A stretch of 64,000 nt of DNA, from assembly GCA_035772405.1 (NCBI GenBank), contig JAYKKM010000376.1:784501-848500 (forward strand). The letters are read 5' to 3'. This document shows positions 11,501 to 20,500 of this stretch, piece after piece. Made by a program: the position numbers and the translations under genes. This stretch comes from Chrysogorgia sp. JL179-B06. Taxonomy: Eukaryota; Cnidaria; Anthozoa; Scleralcyonacea; Chrysogorgiidae. The notes beneath the pieces were generated by a model. It worked only from the letters and a program-made list of their open reading frames with translations, was not told the origin of the DNA and did no database searches. The first letter of the stretch is position 1, and each line of letters opens with the position of its first letter.

Positions 11501-14500
11501 ACGCTTCTGGTTGCCGGTGAGAGTGTCAGAAGGTTACAGGTTCGAACCCTGTCCGGGACTCGAGGATCTGGACGATAGTGAAGCTCATATACTCAGAAAA
11601 TGAGTCCTCGAGAGGAATCGAACGTGTAACCTTTTGATTGTCGGTGAGACGCTATAACCATGTACGCCTATGCGACAGTAACTATATATCAGGAATGCAT
11701 GTATATCAGTAAACCGCGTATCGTCTGTCTACTCCAAGCTCTCCCATATTCACTATAGCAGTGACATTACTAGAAATACGTGTACGCAACAACCCCTCGC
11801 CCACTTACTGTTTGAAGCCTTCATGTAGTGTATTATTGTTTAGGTGCGTGCAATTGTCGACTAATGGCTCGTGGATTTTTATTTAGCGTCAAGATGACAG
11901 TAACAAGCCAGATGCTATGTTAGAGTCTACCGTTGATGCTGCTGAGTGGAAGTTGGAAGTAGAAAGAGTCTTGCCAATGCTGAAAGTACATATCCGTGGC
12001 GACAACAAGGTAGGGACTATATAGACACTTGCGCTTTGTTCTGGAATTACGTCACAACCCTCGCTCTCCCAGATCAGATGAAAAAAGGAAGTGAGATCAC
12101 TTTAAGATGTGCTTCACTCAAGCTTTCCTTCAACTCAGAACATTTCTGATTCCCGACGGGAATTGAACCTGTGGGGTGGAACGATTTTTAATGTAAGATT
12201 TATCCGTGTTTTAATGACTATACCATATTAGGACTGGAGAAACCACCATGAGCAAATGCAACAACACAGTGAAGGAATCAAAGACACGTTGAGTGAAACA
12301 AAGGTGGGATTTGCGTGCTATATTGTTATTGTTGCGTGCTATTGTGTTGGTTTTGCGTGCTATTTTGTTGGCTTGGCGTTCTATTTTCTTGGCTTTGCGT
12401 GCCATTTTCTTGGGTTTGTTAGTTTGTTCACAGACAATTGTATTTTGCCTCCTCTAATACGCCAACGTTCTTTTGTGGTTTCCAGGGCTTTTTAGATAAA
12501 CTGCAGAACGAAATTAGCAAGACACTTGAAAAGATTAGCAGCAGAGAGAAATATGTTAACAACCAAGTAAGCAAAATCTTCACCTACAACTCGCCGTATA
12601 TTATTATTATTATTATTAGGTCGGCCTCAGCCGGGCTATTGTACGAATCCTCCAGCCAACTCGGTCCTTCATACATCCTGCTTACTCGTTTGTATCCTCC
12701 ACTCCAGTATCTCTTCTCAGTATGTCCACGTATGTTCTCCTCTATCTCCCACGTTTTCGATGTCCTTGATTTGGTTCCCATAGTATTAGACCACTGGCTG
12801 GTAACTCTGGGTGTCGATAACACATGCCCAGCTACTCGCATCCTCCTGTATGTAACCTTGTCCCCAATCCTTGGAAGCTCTCCATACAGTTCAACATTTA
12901 TCATATGCCGTTTCCATCTGATTCCCAGAACTGTTCTAAGCATGCGCGTATAACAGCCATTAAGAGACTTCTCTAATTCTGGGGACAGCGTCCAAGCTTC
13001 ACACCCATAAAGAAGCACCGATTCCACAGTAGTCGCCGTGAAAAAGCTCAGCTTGACCTTGCGAGACACGTGGGACTTCCATATGCGGTTCATTGAGGGC
13101 CTTCCACGCCAATGCCTTCCGCATCTTGATGTCTGCTTCAGTGGATTCCATCCATGATCCATGCAGGTACTTGAAATCAACGACTTCCTTAATCACCTTT
13201 CCTGAGGTTGTAATCAGTGGATGATGTTCTGGGATATTGTTGGTCATAACTTCTGTCTTTTTGGCATTTATACCTAGCCCTATTTTGCTGCATTCATTCT
13301 CCACCCGTATAAGTAGTTCCTGAGCCTGCTTTATTTAGTTACACAACAGACACCTCGCCGTGGGTTCGTGTATGTACCTTATAGTTTTAATACATACTAG
13401 GGTTTGAGTAACACACAGTCGCGAGAACGGCTGCCGGCCACCACTGAGTTCAATCCATAAATATCGGATGTTTGAGTGGTAGTTAAAACATGAGCGGCCG
13501 ATGTTTATGGACAGTTACAATCGCGAGCCGCAGGCGAGCCGTTGTAACTGCCCATAAACATCGACCGCGAATGTTTTAACGAACTTGTAAAATGAGTAGA
13601 ATATATAATACGTACTTTGTTTTGAAGTTGTAGAAACGGTACAAACAAATTATTTTAACTCCGAAAAACTTAACTTTGATAAAACATTGATGTTTTATTA
13701 ATCAGCAAGTTAACTTTGATAAAACATTGATGTTTTATTAATCAATGTTTTATCCTGGGTTAAAGATGCTGACAGGGGCGAAACTAGCCCTTTTTCTTTG
13801 GGGGGGGGGGGGGGGGTGTACTGCTAAAATCTTTGGTGCCCTCCGTAGGTAAAATGTACCGAAATATATAAATAGAGCCTGCCTCAATCTACATGCATTT
13901 GAATTAAATTCCTATTGTCAGTCTTGTACATATGATGGCAAACTGGCAATTGGCAATACATAGAGTTAAAAATAGATATTAATTTATAGCAAGACCCACT
14001 AGGCACTCAGCCGTCTCCATGAAACACAACTACAGCCCGCGCGCTTCCGGTTTCCTGATAGCACAAGTACGCATGAACAGCTGCACAACCGCTGCGTGCG
14101 CGGACTAAGGTCACTTTAGTTGATTCGTATAACATACATAATTGATCATTGATCGTGTATAAAACTGATAAAAGTATAATCGTCATGCATTATTTTTTCT
14201 GGAAGCAGAGGTGTAGGAACGCATTTAAAGTTGGGGGGGGGGGCCTGCAGTCGACAAGCAGGTAATCACTGACCGCATTTTTAGGGGGGTGGGGGGTTCT
14301 CCCCCGGAAAATTTTGAAATCTAGAAGCTCAGAAAGACAATTTGCAGCAATTTGAGCAAACTTTTTCATCTAATTCTACAGCGAGCATATTTCAAATGAA
14401 TCCAAGCTTACCTAAGCTTATCTGCTGCCTCTTACCAAGTGCCGCCATTGACAGAAGGGTCTGGGAACCAATCTAACACTTGCGTGGCCAATCTCGTTCC

Positions 14501-17500
14501 CAGAGCCTGCGCAGACTTAGCTGGGAATGAAATTAATCTCGTGTAGACGAAGCTCATAGGTAGATTACCTTAAGTAGCTTCTCTCCTAACCTCCGACTGC
14601 ACTGCCCTGCAAGATCTCTGATTGTCCATTTGCCCTGCCAATTGGGTTTTTTAGTATTTTTGGGGGGGTGTCACACCCCCCCCCCCCCACACACACCCCC
14701 CCCTCTAGTTTCGCCCCTGGATGCTGATTAAATATTAATTTCTTTTGAATTTTCTTCATGAATTATTAATGAATTTTACAACTAATAATGAATATGATGG
14801 AATACCACAATCAATACCACAATCATGAAATCATACAATTATGCAGTCATGCACTACTTATTATCCATCATCTTAGATAGCATTAGCTTTATTTTACATT
14901 ATTTTATTAGCTGGAACAGCTGCTTTTGGAATACCGTGGTCTGCAAGACACATTAGCGGAGGTATTTTGTCGTAGTTGTTGCTTTTGTTTTGTTTTATTG
15001 TGTTTATATGTCTTGTCTTGTTTAAGTAGGCTACAGTATATTTTCTGTTATTAGACCAAGGAAAGGTATCGTCAAAGTAGTGGTGGAGTTACCCAGTTAA
15101 CCAAAGCATTAGCACAGGTAACAAAACACAAGTCGTTTAAAGTGTAAGAAAAATCTGGAGAAAGGTCTCTGCAACTTACTCAGGAACGCTGTCACATGCA
15201 CTGATCTCGAAAGAAGATTGGATCGAGCAACTATTGTTCAGAAAATGAAGCCGGAAGTCCGCCATTACTAAGGGACCAACTGAGGATCCTATGAGGTTTT
15301 TGTTGGATTATGTGCTCTTACCATCGACAAAATAAAATAATTTTTAATACTATAAAGAGGACCAGAAGACATTTTTCAAATTACTGGGTAAACGATTCAT
15401 GGCCTAACTACAGATTTACTGCGACTTTCGTCCCTAAATAATGGCCGCCGTTAGCTGTAATTATCCAGTTAGAGAAGCCTAATATGAGACGTCAAATTAG
15501 GTTCAAGATTTTTTGCATTTAATGTTAACAAAGAAACTACATTGGCCAGACACTAAACCTATTTGCTTGCAAACTCGGAGCTTCTAATGATCTCTCGTCA
15601 ATTTACATTATGCAAATATGCAAGCTTCAAAATCAGCTCATCAGATACAATAGAAAGCTCAATCCAGTCCTATTTTTGAGATCAGTGGTCACATGTTATG
15701 TAACCTCGTTCCCAGGATATTTCTCTAGGAGTGCGATCGCATTTTATGTTAAAGTACCTATGAAATGAAATTAAGTTTGTCTTATTTCAATGCACACGAA
15801 AATGAATAGGAATGGTAATTTAGAGTTTTTTCGTATCTCGCGTAGTTCTTGAGATATTTACAAGGCATATTTTAACATATATACTAGGGGGCCATTTGGC
15901 CCCCCAGGCCCCCTTGTTGGCCCCCCACTCACACAAAACTCCCTCGCTGGGCCCTTTTCTACACATTACCATACTTGAATCGACAGCAGACATGTCAGGC
16001 AATACATTGGGTCGGTCACAGTGTGAATGATTTGATTATTTGACGAAACAATGCTAAGTTCACTTAGTTCAGCTATAAAGTTTGAAGACCTTGAACACAA
16101 AATGACCTTTATTTTAATTTACACAAAGTAATGCAGTTAATGCATGGCCCAATGTAGTGCGGGCGCATGTGAAACGTTATCAAATTTCAAAATGGCGACA
16201 CAATTAAGCGAAAGCTGAAGGAAAAAGCGGCTATCAGAAGCGAAAACAAAAAAAAAACGAGATTTTGAGGAATCATGCATGGGCCGAGGTCAGACCTCTC
16301 TAGCAGACAAGAAAAGAAAAAGCAGAAGAAACTCCCAGCCTGACCCTGAACTTTTTTAATATTAAACTTTTTACTCGTATAGCATGTATATATAAGTTTA
16401 ATTTAATATTGAAATACAAGTGCATTACAACTACAACATTAACTTGAGATAACAGTTGGACACTTAAACTTCACTTCAGTACGTGTGTCAACGTAGTATA
16501 TAATACATTAAAACACTTTTTCCAAATCTTGTTTTAGTAACTTATTTCAAGCAATATTCGGTACACACTGTACTAAGTTAAAAGTGTGTAGTCTTTCACT
16601 CTTTTGTGTATTTTCTAGGACGTTTTATAATATTCAGAATTACGTAAAATCTCGGCCCAAAATGCAGGAAATGGCATTTCAGAGACTCTAGATTTAAAAC
16701 TTTTCCGGAGGAGGATTCCCTCGGACCCCCTACCGGACTCGAGATTATTAGGCCCTTATCGTTGTTTCCCCCCCCCCCCCCACACACACACACACACTCC
16801 AAAATCCTTAAAATATGCCTTGGATATTTAGACTTATGTGATATGCAAATGAGATAAACTATGACGTCAAGATGTTTCTACATTTTTAGAAAATCAAGTA
16901 TCTTTGAGATTATTCAACGAAATCACTTGAAATTTTGCACAGTACGACACTTCGTCATCCATCCATACATGTCCAATACTGTCGCATTCATACGAATGGT
17001 ATATGTAGATTAACGAGTCATTAAACTGTCCACTTCATACCAGTGGTATATGTAGATTAACGAGTCGTCAAACTGTCGCGCGCTACGCAAAACTGCTATA
17101 TATAATACTGAGATTTCCAGAGTGATTGAGAATCCTTTTAGTAGAATCTCTTGTGGCGAAAGATGTATCATCTTTTGCTGGCAGGTTATGAAGATGTGTC
17201 ATATTTTCTTAACCAGTGGAAGCTATAGGAGTCTTATATTATTCTATGTATATGTGAGCGCTACGCAAAACTGCTATATATAATACTGAGATTTCTAGAG
17301 TGATTGAGAATCCTTTTAGTAGAAGCTCTTGTGCCAGAAAGATGTATCATCTTTTGCTGGCAGGTTATGAAGATGTGTCATCTTTTCTTAACCAGTGGAA
17401 GCTATAGGAGTCTTATATTATTCTATGTATGTGAACGCTACGCAAAACTGCTATATATACTGAGATGAACGTTTTGACCCTGTACCTTACCCCCACAGAC

Positions 17501-20500
17501 TATAAGTATATTAGTTCACCAGTCGTTACTTGTCTTTTAAGAATCGTGAATATGCTTACGAGTCGTACGACTCGTGAACTTTTTGAGCCTGTATACCTTA
17601 CACCCACAGACTATAAGTATTTTAGTTCACCAGTCGTTACTTGTCTTTTACGAATCGTGAATACGCTTACCAATCGCACGACTCGTTTACCAATCGTATA
17701 TTTGATGACACCATTCGTGAAATACAATTACAATTCGTGATACATACGGATCGTTAGCACACTTTCACGAAAATAACGACCCGTATACATGCGACAGTAT
17801 TGGACAACCATCCACTACGTAACACCTAACATCATTACATCGGAATAGCGACCCCAAATTAATTTACTATTTCTAATTTCTTAATTTTCTAAAAATGTAG
17901 AAACATCTTGATGACATAGGCTACTTCATTTGAGTGTCACATAAATATCTCAAGAACGACGTGAGATATGAAAGCGATCTAAATTACCATTCCTCGTCAT
18001 TTTAGGAGTTCATTTAAGTTCAGTTCAAATGAGACAAACTTAATTTTTATTTCATACTTTAAGGTAACTTGATAGTCAAAAAAAATTTTTTTAATTGTGT
18101 AATTGATACATTTTGCATACATAACTATTTGTACTTCCTCTGAAAAAAATGTTTCAATATTTACATTGAACTTCTCTTGAAAGAGTGAGTGTCAACCGTC
18201 GTGCATTGCGCGTTTGTGTTTATCTTTTCGTACGATAACAAAGTGTTTTGAAGTGCTTCGTTGCCAACTTGACGTGGAAAATACTTCGGAAATTCGCCGA
18301 GTCTTCTCAGAAAACCCTATAGAGGCTTTCTTATTCATCTACAATACAAATACGTCGACTCGGAACCTGATATTTTGGTTTGAACCTCGTTACTTGGTCT
18401 TGCACGCTTCGCGTCAGTAAAGGCTGATATTATTCGAAACGAAAGTCAAGAAAACGTCGAGTTTTGTGAAAAATATAGAAATAATTACTTTCTAAGGTAT
18501 GTCTTCTTTCAATTAAAAGACAAAATGAATAATTTATATCAAGGATTGACAAGATATTTACGGATGCAGTTCACTAAGGGAATTTCGTGCTTCAAAAAAT
18601 GGCCGACCGAGCGTGCAATGCGTCACGGTTGACACTCACTCTTTAAGCTGAACGTAAATGTCAAACTTTAAACCCTGTTTTCCAACCTCGTTCCCAGGAC
18701 ATTTTGCCTCCACGGTGGAAGGTCGGCGAAAATGGCCCTGGGATCGGCTGGTCCATTCTATAATCCGATTGGCTTGCCATAAAACTCAATTAATTCAGCC
18801 GAGTATAATTTATTCATCTAACTTGAATGCTGTCTTGACAGTAGTGATAGCTTTCGCTAAATGCTTCTTCATACCTTTTGTAAGAGATAACCATGGATGT
18901 ATGGTGGATTATTAAGCTTGTTAGCTCTTTTATGCCGACGAATGATGACATGAACAACTCTGAAGAGCATTGAATATTTGTCAATTATTCAGGTCAACAA
19001 AGTAGACAAAGGAAATGGAACAAAGACCACAAAAATTATCATATCTAAACACCCAGAAATTATGGGTGTCATGTGACCAGCCGATCCCAGGGCCATTTTC
19101 GCCGACCTTTCACCGTGGAGGCAAAATGCCCTGGGTACGAGGTTGCCTGTTTTCACGATTTCTGGTTTTTGATGGCCGTAAGAGACTATTTTTGTGATAT
19201 TTTGAGACATATTTGGCATTTAGTCGTGACATTTTTACTCTAAATGTAAAGATGTATTATTTTTATGCTAGACAACTCTAAACACTATCTAGAGCCTTTT
19301 CAGTTGATGAAGTTGGAGATATTTTTTCTATTTTTTTGGAAAGGCTAAAATATATGAACGCACAGCTTTATTATTGCATATATTACTCAAAAAATGGTAG
19401 ACTCGTAGCACTTACCTGTTTGGAGAAATCACTGTTGGCGAATCTACAGTTCTTGTCTTTAAAGTGCAAATGAATCGAAAATTACGTTTATCTTATTTGA
19501 AAAAACTCTTAAAACAATGAGGAATAACAACTTACAGCTCTTCCATATTTCACTCAGTTCTTGAGTTATTTAGACTTATGTGATATTTAAATGAACTGAT
19601 CTATGACGTAGCAAGTTGTAAACAACATTGGAAAATCATGTATATCTTTCCAATATTATTAAAATAAATCACTCAAAACTGTGTAATTGCTACAGCTCAT
19701 GAAACAAAACATTAAAGACAAGCTTCAAGTGATTTCGTTCAATAATCTTTAAGATATACAGGATTTTCCAATGTTGTGTACAACTTGCTACGTCATAGAT
19801 GATCTCATTTGAATATCACCTAAGTCTAAATATCTCAAGAAGTAAGTTAAATATGGAAGAGCTGTTAATTGTTATTCCTCGTTGTTTTAAGAGTTCTTTC
19901 AAATAAGACAAAATTAATTTTCGATTCATTGGCACCAGGGGCGTCGCTACTGGGGGTGTGTGGGGGGTATCACACACCCCAAAGTTTTTAAAAAACCGGG
20001 AAAATTCGGGCAAAAATGGACAATAGAAGTATTAAATTCGGGCAAACTATGATATAGTAAAGTAGGACTTTATACTAAAGTGAGATTGCTTAAAGATAGA
20101 ACGTAATGGCACCATTTGTGGTTGTTATGTCCTTAATGTGCATCCAATAAAATTCTGGCAATTTTATAAAAAATATAACATTCGGGTAAATTCAACTGGA
20201 CCCCCCCCCCCCCCCCCCAATCAAAGTGGGTTCGCGACGCCCCTGACTGGCACTTTAAAAGGTTTGGTCAGGGGAAAAGGTGTGTCTGTTTAGGAATTCA
20301 AGATATGGGGACATAATATTTTCTTAGTGATTGCTATCAGACTATTGTAATTGCTTATGCAAATAAAATAACTATGATAAAATTTGTAGTATAAGAGATA
20401 GTGCTCTTAAAATGACCGTATTTTGATTATGGAGCACCTAAACGAAATAGGATTTTAGGAATCCTTTTCTGAGCAACCAGACCCTGAAGCCTTTGTATAA

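Noticed and set aside
12256..12495. A membrane protein frame (ACYFVGLAFYFLGF)
   Set aside because: It reads the 21-bp minisatellite in an IFT57 intron and overlaps verified exons in another frame.
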